Part shown: piece after piece, positions 1 to 5,879 of the stretch
Position numbering within the stretch: position 1 is the first letter of the stretch
Layout of the letters: every line of letters begins with the position of its first letter
Assembly: GCA_025927935.1 (NCBI GenBank)
Contig: JAICKM010000442.1
Location: 1-6,022, forward strand
DNA: 6,022 bases
Reading direction: 5' to 3'
DNA from: Chloroflexia bacterium
Lineage (GTDB): Bacteria > Chloroflexota > Chloroflexia > QHBQ01 > JADMIH01
Notes under the pieces: generated by a model
What the model saw: only the letters and a program-made list of their open reading frames with translations
Database searches by the model: none
What the model was told of the DNA's origin: nothing
Program-made: the position numbers and the translations under genes

Positions 1-63
1 CGGCGCCTGCGCCGTGGCTAGACCCGGCAAAGACGCGCAGAGCGCGAAGAACAGGGCCGGCAT
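1..63 (-). CDS. 5' end of an exported protein gene, sixth gene of the operon (partial)
   Basis: Only the first 21 codons are inside the window; the gene runs off the left edge. From the ATG at 63 the minus strand reads MPALFFALCA, then SLPGLATAQAP: a short hydrophobic stretch ending in an ATA-Q site typical of signal peptidase I cleavage, so export is likely. An in-frame TAG lies 36 nt upstream of this ATG and no other standard start codon follows it, which supports this start, although the Shine-Dalgarno match is weak and the n-region carries no basic residue. It starts 53 nt after the stop of the second VWA gene, on the same strand with no obvious terminator between, so it probably belongs to the operon. 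In BatA/BatB-type clusters an exported BatD-like or TPR protein often follows the VWA genes. That identity is only a positional guess here. Confidence 0.55.
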   Translation of the reverse strand, partial: MPALFFALCASLPGLATAQAP

Positions 64-116
64 CCGCCGTCTTCGCGCTCTACGTTCTGTCTCCAGGACT
101 TGTGCGGCCTACCGGC

Positions 117-1154
117 TCAGGGCAGGGGATTCCAGCGCAGGGCCAGGGCCAGGGCCAGAGCGACCAGCAGGGCGCCGCCCGCCGCGAACACCACGCTGAT
201 TTCGGTGACTTCGTGCTTGGTGATCAGCGACGTGGGCAGGCTCTGGAACACCTTCAGCAGTTCGCTCGCGCTCGACGCCGCGTAATAGCGACCGCCGGTC
301 ATGTCGGCGATCTGCTTCAGCGTATCCTCGTCGATGCCGCGGCGGAACCCGCGCCCCCCAAACTGCCCGCCGCCCCGGCCCCCGCCGAAGCCGCCCGGAT
401 CGGCGAACTGCGGCGATCCGTTCTCGGTACCGAACCCGATGGTGTAGACGCGCAGGCCGCGATCCGCCGCCTGCTGCGCCGCCTCCAGCGGCGGCATGCC
501 GGTCGTCGCCACGCCGTCGGTGAGCAGGACGATGATGTCCGGCGCATAGGCGCCCTTCGCCACGGGCGGGATCTGGCTCTCGCGGGCGGAGTCGGCCACG
601 CTCGGCGCGACGTTCGTGTCGATCTCGGCGATGGCGTCGATGGCTTTGAGAATGCCGCTACCGATGGCCGTGGCTCGGCCCGTGGTGAGACTCTCGATGG
701 CGCCCTGTAGCGCTTCCTGATCGCCGGTGGGTTGCTGGATCAACTCCGCGTATCCGGCGAACGCGACGACGCCGATCTGGGTGCCGGGGCGCTGGCTTTG
801 AATGAACGACAGGGCCGCCGCCTGTGCCGCCTGGAGGCGGCTGGGCGGAATATCGTTCTGGCGCATGCTGCCGGAGACATCGAGCGCGAGCAGGATGGTC
901 GCCTGGCCCGTGGGCACGCTCACGATCTGCACCGGGCGGGCCAGGGCGACACTCAGGCTGGTGAGCGCGAGGAGGAACAGGGCGAAGGGTACATGGCGCC
1001 GCCACCGCGAAGAGCGTGGCAGCGCCGCGCGCACCAGCGACAGGCTGGAGTAGCGCAAGGCCCCCCGCCGCCGCCGCAGCGCCCAGATATAGGCCGCGAT
1101 CAGCAGCGGCACCAGGCCCAGCAGCAGCAAGAAGCCCGGCCAAAGAAAGCTCAT
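117..1154 (-). CDS. Membrane-anchored VWA-domain protein (BatA/BatB-like), second of a tandem pair
   Basis: This 345-residue protein has the BatA/BatB layout. It has an N-terminal membrane segment (about residues 3-22) followed by a basic patch RRRR, a second membrane segment (about 55-72) ending in LARP, a VWA domain (about 85-310), and a C-terminal membrane helix (about 318-340). The metal-ion-dependent adhesion site is complete: DVSGS (D92, S94, S96), T162 in the ATAIGSG loop, and D213 in LLTDG. It should therefore bind a divalent metal and a protein ligand on the outer face of the cytoplasmic membrane. A glycine/arginine-rich insert (about 254-269) interrupts the end of the domain and is absent from the neighbouring paralogue. 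The start is well supported by GGAGGT at 1160-1165, 5 nt before the ATG. It follows the first VWA gene by 39 nt. In the family, such proteins act as adaptors for MoxR ATPases; the client is unknown here. Confidence 0.92.
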   Translation of the reverse strand: MSFLWPGFLLLLGLVPLLIAAYIWALRRRRGALRYSSLSLVRAALPRSSRWRRHVPFALFLLALTSLSVALARPVQIVSVPTGQATILLALDVSGSMRQNDIPPSRLQAAQAAALSFIQSQRPGTQIGVVAFAGYAELIQQPTGDQEALQGAIESLTTGRATAIGSGILKAIDAIAEIDTNVAPSVADSARESQIPPVAKGAYAPDIIVLLTDGVATTGMPPLEAAQQAADRGLRVYTIGFGTENGSPQFADPGGFGGGRGGGQFGGRGFRRGIDEDTLKQIADMTGGRYYAASSASELLKVFQSLPTSLITKHEVTEISVVFAAGGALLVALALALALRWNPLP

Positions 1155-1159
1155 CGACT

Positions 1160-1165
1160 ACCTCC
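1160..1165 (-). promoter_or_regulatory. Ribosome binding site of the second VWA gene
   Basis: The minus strand reads GGAGGT, a near-perfect anti-16S match, 5 nt before the ATG at 1154. It is the strongest site in the operon and fixes this start. Confidence 0.75.
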
Positions 1166-1193
1166 AGGGCGCCCGCCGCCTGCGCGCTCCGGC

Positions 1194-2198
1194 TCAGGGC
1201 ACACGGCCCAGCCATAGGAGCGACAGCGTCCCGCCGAGCAGCAGGGCGAGTATCCCCGCGCCCGCGAACAGCGCCGTGACTTCCGTCTGTTGCGGCTTGA
1301 TCACCAGCTCCGGATCGAGATTATCGTAAATCGACTGTAGTTCGTTTTCGTTCTCGGCGTTGTAATAGGCGCCTCCGGTAATTTGCGCGATCTGCTGCAA
1401 GGTCGCTTCGTCGAGCCGCGACCGCACGGTGAAGCCGTCGAGTTTCAGTGTCGCGCCCGCGGTGCTGCCGATGCCGACGGTGTAGATGCGGATGCCGCGG
1501 TCGGCGGCTTGCTGCGCCGCTTGCAGCGGGTCGGGCTGCACGGTGTTCTCGCCATCGGTGAGCAGCACGATCACGGCGGACGTGTGGCTGCCTTTCGGCA
1601 CGGGCGGCGGGGTTGGCGCGGGCGTGCTGCGCGGGTTAGCCAGGGTCAGCGGGCCGCTGCTGCCCAGGGCGATCGCGTTGAGCGACGCCTGGATGCCGCG
1701 GGCCAGCGAGGTGCCGCGCTGCGGCGCGAGGCGGTTGATGGCGGCTACGACGGGGACGGGGTCATTGGTCGGCGCCTGCACGGCGAAGCCGGAATCGCTG
1801 AACGAGACGACCCCGATCTGCACGGTGGCCGGCTGGCGCTCGACAAACGCGCGGGCCGCCGCCTTCGCCGCGTCCATGCGGCTCGGCTTCATATCGTCGG
1901 CGGCCATGCTGCCCGACACATCGAAGGCCAGCAGCACCGTGCCTTCGATGCGCGGCAGGCTGACCAGCGCCTGGGGCCGGGCCAGCGCCACGATGAGGAT
2001 CAGCAGGGCCAGCAGAAAGAACACCGCCGGGATGTGACGGCGCGCGCCCAACCGGCGCGCGCCGCTCCCCAGCACCAGGCCCGGATTGCCGTACCCCGCG
2101 ACCAACTGTCGTCGCCGTTGTTGCAGGCGGAGGTACACCACCACGAACGGTGGGATCAGCACCAGCAAGACCAGCATCGCGGGCCAGATGAATGACAT
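1194..2198 (-). CDS. Membrane-anchored VWA-domain protein (BatA/BatB-like), first of a tandem pair
   Basis: From the ATG at 2198 this protein has 334 residues. It has the same plan as its downstream neighbour: a membrane segment at about 3-25, a second at about 56-73 ending in LARPQ, a VWA domain at about 85-300, and a C-terminal membrane helix at about 307-331. The MIDAS is complete: DVSGS (D93, S95, S97), T163 in QRGTSLA, and D215 in LLTDG. A proline-rich loop (about 189-203) precedes the D215 strand. An alternative ATG at 2210 adds four residues. I prefer 2198 because the protein then begins MSFIWP, matching MSFLWP of the paralogue, and a GGA lies 7 nt upstream, whereas the 2210 start has no usable Shine-Dalgarno. 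It follows DUF58 after 66 nt. The likely role is a membrane adaptor for the MoxR ATPase, inferred from family and context. Confidence 0.92.
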   Translation of the reverse strand: MSFIWPAMLVLLVLIPPFVVVYLRLQQRRRQLVAGYGNPGLVLGSGARRLGARRHIPAVFFLLALLILIVALARPQALVSLPRIEGTVLLAFDVSGSMAADDMKPSRMDAAKAAARAFVERQPATVQIGVVSFSDSGFAVQAPTNDPVPVVAAINRLAPQRGTSLARGIQASLNAIALGSSGPLTLANPRSTPAPTPPPVPKGSHTSAVIVLLTDGENTVQPDPLQAAQQAADRGIRIYTVGIGSTAGATLKLDGFTVRSRLDEATLQQIAQITGGAYYNAENENELQSIYDNLDPELVIKPQQTEVTALFAGAGILALLLGGTLSLLWLGRVP

Positions 2199-2228
2199 AC
2201 GCACGTCCATTTCCGCTGGAACGCCCCA

Positions 2229-2261
2229 GGGCCGGCGGCCCCGGCGGCGTCCCCCCGCCGC
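2229..2261 (-). other. Two GC-rich hairpins in the DUF58-VWA gap
   Basis: Two perfect short stems lie in the 66-nt gap: 2229-2233 with 2237-2241 (5 bp, 3-nt loop) and 2244-2249 with 2256-2261 (6 bp, 6-nt loop). No T-run follows on the minus strand, so these do not form an intrinsic terminator. They could affect mRNA stability or translation of the first VWA gene, but short stems like these are common in GC-rich DNA. Confidence 0.3.
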
Positions 2262-2264
2262 GCT

Positions 2265-3170
2265 CTACACGTGTTGGCGGCGTTGCTGTCGTAAAGTCGC
2301 AAAGCGCACGATGGCGCGGACCAGGTCTTCGTCGGTTGAGAGGGTCAGGGTATCGACGCCGGCCCGCTTGAACGTCTCCTGTAACGCCGCTTCGCGCCGC
2401 CGCCCTTCTTCCTCGAACCGCTTGCGGAACGTCTTGTCGCGGGTGTCCACATAAAGTTGTTCGCCGGTTTCGGCATCCTCCAGGATGAGCGGCCCCGCGT
2501 CGGGCAACTCCATTTCGCGGGGATCCCACAGGCGGATGGCGATAACCTCGTGCCGCTGGTTGAGCAAGCGCAGGGCGCGGTCCCAGCCCGGCGCGCTGAT
2601 GAAATCCGAGACGATAAAGACCAGCGTGCGACGCCGGATGGCGTACAGCCCCGCTTCGATCAGCGGGCTAAGGTCGGTGAACGGCGCGCGCGGCAACTGC
2701 GGCTGCTTCAACAGGTCGTTGATCAGGCGCAGCACATGCAGGCGCCCGCTCGCCGCCGGGATCGTCTTTTCGACCCGGCCGCCGTAGAAGATCGCCCCGA
2801 CGCGATTGCCGTGGCGCGTGAGCAAGCGCGCCAGCGTCGCCACGCAATCGATCAGTACGGCCCGCTTCAGGCTCTGCGCGCTGCCGAAGTCCATGGACGG
2901 GCTGAGGTCGAGCAGAAACCAGGCGGTAACCTCGCGGTCCTCGACATATTGGCGGATGTAGGGCGTTGCCAGCCGCGCGGTGACGTTCCAATCGATATAG
3001 CGCACGTCATCGCCCGGCTGGTATTCGCGCAGATCGGCGAAATCGACCCCGTAGCCGTAAAACAGGCTGCGGTAGTCGCCTTGCAGCAAGCCATCCAGGT
3101 GGCGGATGACCTGCCAGTCGAGCCGTTGCAGGATGCGCTCAGGCGTGCGCGCGGCTGTTGGCGTATTCAT
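2265..3170 (-). CDS. DUF58 family protein, MoxR partner
   Basis: The 301-residue protein carries the DUF58 signature: YGYGVDFADLREYQPGDDVR (about 38-57), continuing into YIDWNVTAR (about 58-66). A degenerate VWA-like fold follows, with D88-x-S90-x-S92 in DLSPSMD and D189 in IVSDF. No membrane segment or signal peptide is visible, so it should be cytoplasmic, unlike DUF58 proteins with an N-terminal transmembrane pair. The start at 3170 lies inside the end of the MoxR gene, with a 32-nt overlap. An AGGTG at 3178-3182 sits 7 nt upstream, which suggests translational coupling. In MoxR clusters DUF58 proteins are almost always adjacent to the ATPase and are thought to act with it; the biochemical role is not established. 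The family call is secure, but any specific function is not. Confidence 0.93.
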   Translation of the reverse strand: MNTPTAARTPERILQRLDWQVIRHLDGLLQGDYRSLFYGYGVDFADLREYQPGDDVRYIDWNVTARLATPYIRQYVEDREVTAWFLLDLSPSMDFGSAQSLKRAVLIDCVATLARLLTRHGNRVGAIFYGGRVEKTIPAASGRLHVLRLINDLLKQPQLPRAPFTDLSPLIEAGLYAIRRRTLVFIVSDFISAPGWDRALRLLNQRHEVIAIRLWDPREMELPDAGPLILEDAETGEQLYVDTRDKTFRKRFEEEGRRREAALQETFKRAGVDTLTLSTDEDLVRAIVRFATLRQQRRQHV

Positions 3171-4149
3171 GGAGGGGCACCTGCGGCACGGGTATACGGT
3201 CGAGAATCTTGGTCAACAGGTCGTCGCTGCTCAGGTTGTCGGACAGCGCCTCATACGACAGCACGATGCGATGCCGCAGCACATCGCGGACCATGTCCTG
3301 CGCGTCTTGCGGCAGAGCATAGGTCCGCCCGCGCACAAAGGCGAGCGCCCGCGCCGCGCGGACAATATTGATCGAGGCGCGCGGGCTGGCCCCGAACATG
3401 ATATAGGGCTGCAATTCTTTCAAGCCGATCGCTTTCGGCGACCGGGTCGCGCTCACGATGTGGATGGCGTATTGGATCAGCGCGGGGTCCACGTACACTT
3501 TGTCGGCGGCCTGTTGCAAGTCCAGCAACTGGTCGGTGGTCAGCACTTTTTGCACCCCTTCGAGGAAGCCGGTCATGCGCTCGACGATGACGAATTCCTC
3601 GTTCGGGCTGGGATAGCCGACCAGCACCTTGAGCATGAAGCGGTCAACCTGGGCTTCGGGCAGGGCATAGGTGCCTTCGGTCTCGATGGGGTTCTGCGTC
3701 GCCAGCACGAGGAAAGGGTTGGGCACCTTGAACGTGTCGGTGCCGATGGTCACCTGGTGTTCCTGCATCACTTCGAGCAGGGCGCTTTGCACTTTGGCCG
3801 GCGCGCGGTTGATCTCGTCGGCCAGCAGGAGGTTGGTGAAGACCGGGCCGAGCGAGGTGTTGAACTCGCCGGTCTTCTGATTGTAGATGCGCGTGCCGAT
3901 CAAATCGGCGGGCACCAGGTCGGGCGTGAACTGGATGCGCTTGAACTCGCCGCCAATCGCTTCGGCCAGCGTCTTGATCGCCATCGTCTTTGCCAGGCCC
4001 GGCACGCCTTCGACCAGGATGTGCCCGCGCGCCAGCAAGGCGACGACCAGGGACTCCAGCAGATGATCCTGGCCGACGATCACCTTCTTGACTTCGTAGA
4101 GCACCCGTTCCATCGGCAAGCCGAGTTTGGAATTGGTCCGCTGATCCAT
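3139..4149 (-). CDS. MoxR-family AAA+ ATPase
   Basis: A 336-residue cytoplasmic AAA+ ATPase of usual MoxR length. Visible motifs in order are Walker A GVPGLAKT (48-55), Walker B LLLADEINRAP (107-117, with D111 and E112), sensor 1 in LATQNP (N153), the arginine-finger region EAQVDRF (R170), and the sensor 2 motif GASPRAS (R257). The lid domain fills the C-terminal third. All ATP-binding and hydrolysis residues appear intact. MoxR proteins are thought to form hexameric rings and use ATP to remodel or load metals or cofactors into partner proteins through VWA adaptors. The adjacent DUF58 and two VWA genes fit that scheme. The start at 4149 has AAGGAG at 4158-4163, 8 nt upstream. The gene begins 46 nt after the protease stop and overlaps DUF58 by 32 nt. 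The final residues (HEYANSRAHA) are encoded in the overlap. Confidence 0.95.
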   Translation of the reverse strand: MDQRTNSKLGLPMERVLYEVKKVIVGQDHLLESLVVALLARGHILVEGVPGLAKTMAIKTLAEAIGGEFKRIQFTPDLVPADLIGTRIYNQKTGEFNTSLGPVFTNLLLADEINRAPAKVQSALLEVMQEHQVTIGTDTFKVPNPFLVLATQNPIETEGTYALPEAQVDRFMLKVLVGYPSPNEEFVIVERMTGFLEGVQKVLTTDQLLDLQQAADKVYVDPALIQYAIHIVSATRSPKAIGLKELQPYIMFGASPRASINIVRAARALAFVRGRTYALPQDAQDMVRDVLRHRIVLSYEALSDNLSSDDLLTKILDRIPVPQVPLHEYANSRAHA

Positions 4150-4157
4150 GCGCCAGT

Positions 4158-4163
4158 CTCCTT
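4158..4163 (-). promoter_or_regulatory. Ribosome binding site of the MoxR gene
   Basis: The minus strand reads AAGGAG 8 nt before the ATG at 4149, in the 46-nt gap after the protease gene. It supports the MoxR start. Confidence 0.7.
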
Positions 4164-4195
4164 AGCTGCCATGCCGGTCGCCCGGCCTCTGCCGT

Positions 4196-5122
4196 CTAGT
4201 ACTGCGGGGCGCCCGCCGCGCCGCCCGCCGTGGTAATCGGCACGGCGAACCCGACCCCCACGAAGAAGTTCTGGGCGGTCGGGTTGACCAGCCCGGTGAC
4301 GATGCCGATCACCTCGCCGTAGCGATTCAGCAGCGGGCCGCCCGAATTGCCGGGATTGACGGCGGCGTCGATCTGAATCAGGTCCTGGAGTTTGTACTGG
4401 CTTTCCACGGGCTGGAACGACCGCCCGAACCCGGAGATGACGCCCGCGCTCATCGAGCTGTACAGGCCGAAGGGATTGCCGACGACAAACGCCTCGTCGC
4501 CCACGCGCATGGCGCCCGGATTGCCGAGCGTGGCCGGCACGAGTTGGGCCGGGGGCTTGGCCGCCTGTAGCACGGCGATGTCCTGCTCCGGTTGCTTCGT
4601 CGTGACCTGCCCCGGCGATTGGCTGCCGTCGGCAAAGGTGAGCTGGATCTCGGTGGCCTGCGTGACCACGTGCAGGCTGGTCAGGATGTCGCCCTGGTCG
4701 TTAATGATGACGCCACTGCCCAGATCCTGCTCCGGCTTGCCGTCCTTGCCGGTGATTTGCGCCTGGACCAGCACGAGCGAGGGCTGAATTACCTGGTAGA
4801 CCTGCTCGGAAAAGGGCGGGGCCGGGGTGACCGAGGCGATAGCTTTGGCGATGGAGTCGGTCACGTCGTGCTGGGTCAGCGGTGGGGGCGGGGGGAAGAG
4901 CACCTGATAGAGCAGCAAGGCGGCGAAGGCGGCGGCCACCCCGGCCACAAACAGCCCCGCGCGCACGGCCCCGGCCCGCAGGCGTGGCAGGCGTGCCTGC
5001 ACCCGCTCCCAGAGGGTGAGCGCCCGTTCGCGCACGGTCGGCCCCTCGGCGTCGGGATCCGGCTCCATTTGCAGCCCGAACGGATCGGGTAAGTCCAGCC
5101 TACTCTGAGGGTCAGGGCGCAT
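4196..5122 (-). CDS. Membrane-anchored trypsin-like serine protease (S1C, DegP/HtrA-type) lacking a PDZ domain
   Basis: From the ATG at 5122 the protein has 308 residues. It has a charged cytoplasmic N-terminus, one membrane segment (about 54-76), a PPPPP linker (77-81), then a trypsin-like domain (about 105-296). The catalytic triad is visible: H151 in TSLHVV, D181 in EQDIAVL, and S260 in PGNSGGP. The domain ends at VGFAVPI, where HtrA proteins normally continue into a PDZ domain. Here only 12 residues follow before the stop, and the 46 nt before MoxR cannot hold a displaced PDZ. The active site should face outside the membrane. A longer start at 5194 (332 residues) is possible but has no Shine-Dalgarno and would translate through a strong hairpin. 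The 5122 start has GAGGGG 10 nt upstream. Being first in a MoxR operon suggests a role in envelope protein quality control, which is an inference. Confidence 0.9.
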   Translation of the reverse strand: MRPDPQSRLDLPDPFGLQMEPDPDAEGPTVRERALTLWERVQARLPRLRAGAVRAGLFVAGVAAAFAALLLYQVLFPPPPPLTQHDVTDSIAKAIASVTPAPPFSEQVYQVIQPSLVLVQAQITGKDGKPEQDLGSGVIINDQGDILTSLHVVTQATEIQLTFADGSQSPGQVTTKQPEQDIAVLQAAKPPAQLVPATLGNPGAMRVGDEAFVVGNPFGLYSSMSAGVISGFGRSFQPVESQYKLQDLIQIDAAVNPGNSGGPLLNRYGEVIGIVTGLVNPTAQNFFVGVGFAVPITTAGGAAGAPQY

Positions 5123-5132
5123 CGGATTCGAT

Positions 5133-5138
5133 CCCCTC
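5133..5138 (-). promoter_or_regulatory. Ribosome binding site favouring the shorter protease start
   Basis: The minus strand reads GAGGGG 10 nt before the ATG at 5122. The spacing is at the long end, but the alternative upstream ATG at 5194 has nothing comparable, so this site decides the start choice. Confidence 0.5.
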
Positions 5139-5146
5139 AAGTATCC

Positions 5147-5187
5147 CGGCGCGAGCGCCGCACAACCGGCCCGGTAGCGCGGGCCGG
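5147..5187 (-). other. Paired GC hairpins in the presumed 5' leader of the operon
   Basis: Two perfect stems lie in the leader: 5166-5173 pairs with 5180-5187 (8 bp, all G/C, 6-nt loop), and 5147-5151 pairs with 5156-5160 (5 bp, 4-nt loop). They lie between the promoter and the ribosome binding site of the protease gene. No T-run follows on the minus strand, so they are not an obvious intrinsic terminator. They could influence transcript stability or ribosome access. No known riboswitch fold is recognised. Confidence 0.45.
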
Positions 5188-5244
5188 GATCCATGACGGC
5201 AAGGGCACGCGCAGGTACCTGATTTGCCGCCGATCACACTACCC

Positions 5245-5273
5245 ATTTTGTATCCTTTCCGGCAACCTGTCAA
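5245..5273 (-). promoter_or_regulatory. Candidate sigma70-type promoter of the protease-MoxR-DUF58-VWA operon
   Basis: The minus strand has a perfect -35 TTGACA (5273 down to 5268), a 17-nt spacer, and a -10 CAAAAT (5250 down to 5245; four of six consensus bases, with an overlapping TACAAA). Transcription would start near 5238, giving a leader of about 115 nt before the start at 5122. It lies in a locally AT-richer patch in the right place for the operon. A CCGGCCCGG motif sits just upstream of the -35 (5276-5284) and recurs at 5166-5174 in the leader. Confidence 0.6.
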
Positions 5274-5316
5274 TACCGGCCCGGAAGGGGTTTGCCTGCG
5301 AAGTGCGCTTCCGCCT

Positions 5317-5325
5317 ATCATAGCA
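5317..5325 (-). promoter_or_regulatory. Possible second, extended -10 promoter upstream of the operon
   Basis: The minus strand reads TGCTATGAT, an extended -10 element (TGn followed by five of six TATAAT bases). No good -35 is seen at 16-18 nt. It could be a secondary promoter for the operon. Confidence 0.3.
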
Positions 5326-5345
5326 GACCAACCCTAACAAACACG

Positions 5346-5591
5346 TCAGAAAAGAGTAAGAGTTGACGCAGAATTGCGCCGGGCGGGCACCCGGCCCGTG
5401 AACGGGCGGGCAACGCGCACGAAGCCCGCCTGCGCGGCCTCATGTTGTAGCTTCTTTGACGGCGGCGAGCGGCTCGCCGGCTCCTCTGCGGCCCAGGTCG
5501 GTGTGCCCACGGGGGCGACGCTGAGCCGGGTGAGGGCCTGCTCCACGGCACGATAGAGCGGCAATGTGGTACGATAGAGTCGAGACGCCAT
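5346..5591 (-). CDS. Doubtful ORF, hypothetical or gene remnant
   Basis: An 81-codon minus-strand frame starts MASRLYRTTLPLYRAVEQAL. It uses mostly G/C third positions in its first two thirds, as in the neighbouring genes, and a GGA lies 8 nt before the ATG. The N-terminal part contains LYR twice, seven residues apart, and would form an amphipathic helix. The C-terminal part (proline-, arginine- and serine-rich, ending TLTLF) looks unlike a folded domain. It could be the N-terminal stub of a decayed gene whose reading frame was lost, perhaps a transposase. I do not recognise it with confidence. It sits between the operon promoters and the degraded region on the right. Competing frames on both strands are equally short. 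Confidence 0.25.
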   Translation of the reverse strand: MASRLYRTTLPLYRAVEQALTRLSVAPVGTPTWAAEEPASRSPPSKKLQHEAAQAGFVRVARPFTGRVPARRNSASTLTLF

Positions 5592-5693
5592 AGGAATCTT
5601 CCGCTAAATGGGTGTATCGGGGCATAGACCAATATAGGGGCAAAACAGAGACAGCAGCAAGATCGGCTGTAGCCGCTTAGAGGGCGCTTTTAT
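5592..5693. other. Intergenic stretch before the reductase remnant
   Basis: No convincing gene is seen here. The region is locally AT-richer than the operon. An AGAGGG at 5679-5684, 9 nt before the ATG at 5694, is the ribosome binding site of the reductase fragment. With 5346-5591 it makes up most of the 570-base stretch that has no secure gene. Confidence 0.4.
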
Positions 5694-5879
5694 ATGGCAG
5701 CAAGTCGCTTCACGGGCAAAGTCGTCGCGGGGGCATCGAGGTCGCTGGACGGCTTTATCAACGACCGCAACGGCAACATCGGCCCGCTCTACCCCGATTT
5801 CGAGGCGTACCGGGTGAGCGCGCTGGTGCAGCGGGCGATCCGCACCACCGGGGCGGTCGTGCTGGGGCGCGGCGCCTAA
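5694..5879 (+). pseudogene. Truncated dihydrofolate reductase-like (RibD C-terminal family) gene
   Basis: The 61-codon frame begins MAASRFTGKVVAGASRSLDG and continues FINDRNGNIGPLYPDFEAYR, then a helix ending AIRTTGAVVLGR. This is the start of a small DHFR/RibD-C family reductase: a first beta strand, the SLDGFI motif, an acidic loop, an alpha helix, and the next strand ending VVLGR. Full-length members are about 180-220 residues and continue after VV(M/L)GR with an RT(Y/F) segment and the NADPH-binding region. Here the match stops at about residue 59, and GA-stop follows. The downstream sequence in all frames shows no continuation, so the protein would lack most of the fold. The start has an AGAGGG ribosome binding site 9 nt upstream. 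The break coincides with the left edge of mobile-element-like sequence. The family assignment is from recognition of motifs, not a search. Confidence 0.75.

Noticed and set aside
102..710. A 202-codon plus-strand open frame opposite the second VWA gene
   Set aside because: It is antisense to a VWA gene with a complete MIDAS. The composition is arginine- and alanine-rich without structure.
1383..2195. A 270-codon plus-strand open frame opposite the first VWA gene
   Set aside because: It is the antisense shadow of a well-supported gene, with repetitive H/R/Q-rich translation.
1762..2529. A 255-codon minus-strand frame bridging the DUF58 and VWA genes
   Set aside because: It is out of phase with two clearly recognisable genes and gives a P/R/G-rich product.
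2457..3371. A 304-codon plus-strand open frame opposite DUF58
   Set aside because: It is the antisense shadow of the DUF58 gene and shows no motif or promoter of its own.
3106..4236. A 376-codon plus-strand open frame opposite the MoxR gene
   Set aside because: It is antisense to a complete MoxR ATPase with all motifs intact. Its translation is rich in H, R, Q and G with no recognisable domain, as expected for the shadow of a GC-rich gene.
5388..5411. GC-rich inverted repeat around GCCCG-TGAA-CGGGC as a terminator
   Set aside because: The stem is only 5 bp and no T-run follows on either strand, so an intrinsic terminator is not supported.
5374..5556. A 60-codon plus-strand open frame
   Set aside because: It has no ribosome binding site or recognisable motif, and the opposite strand gives a more gene-like frame there.
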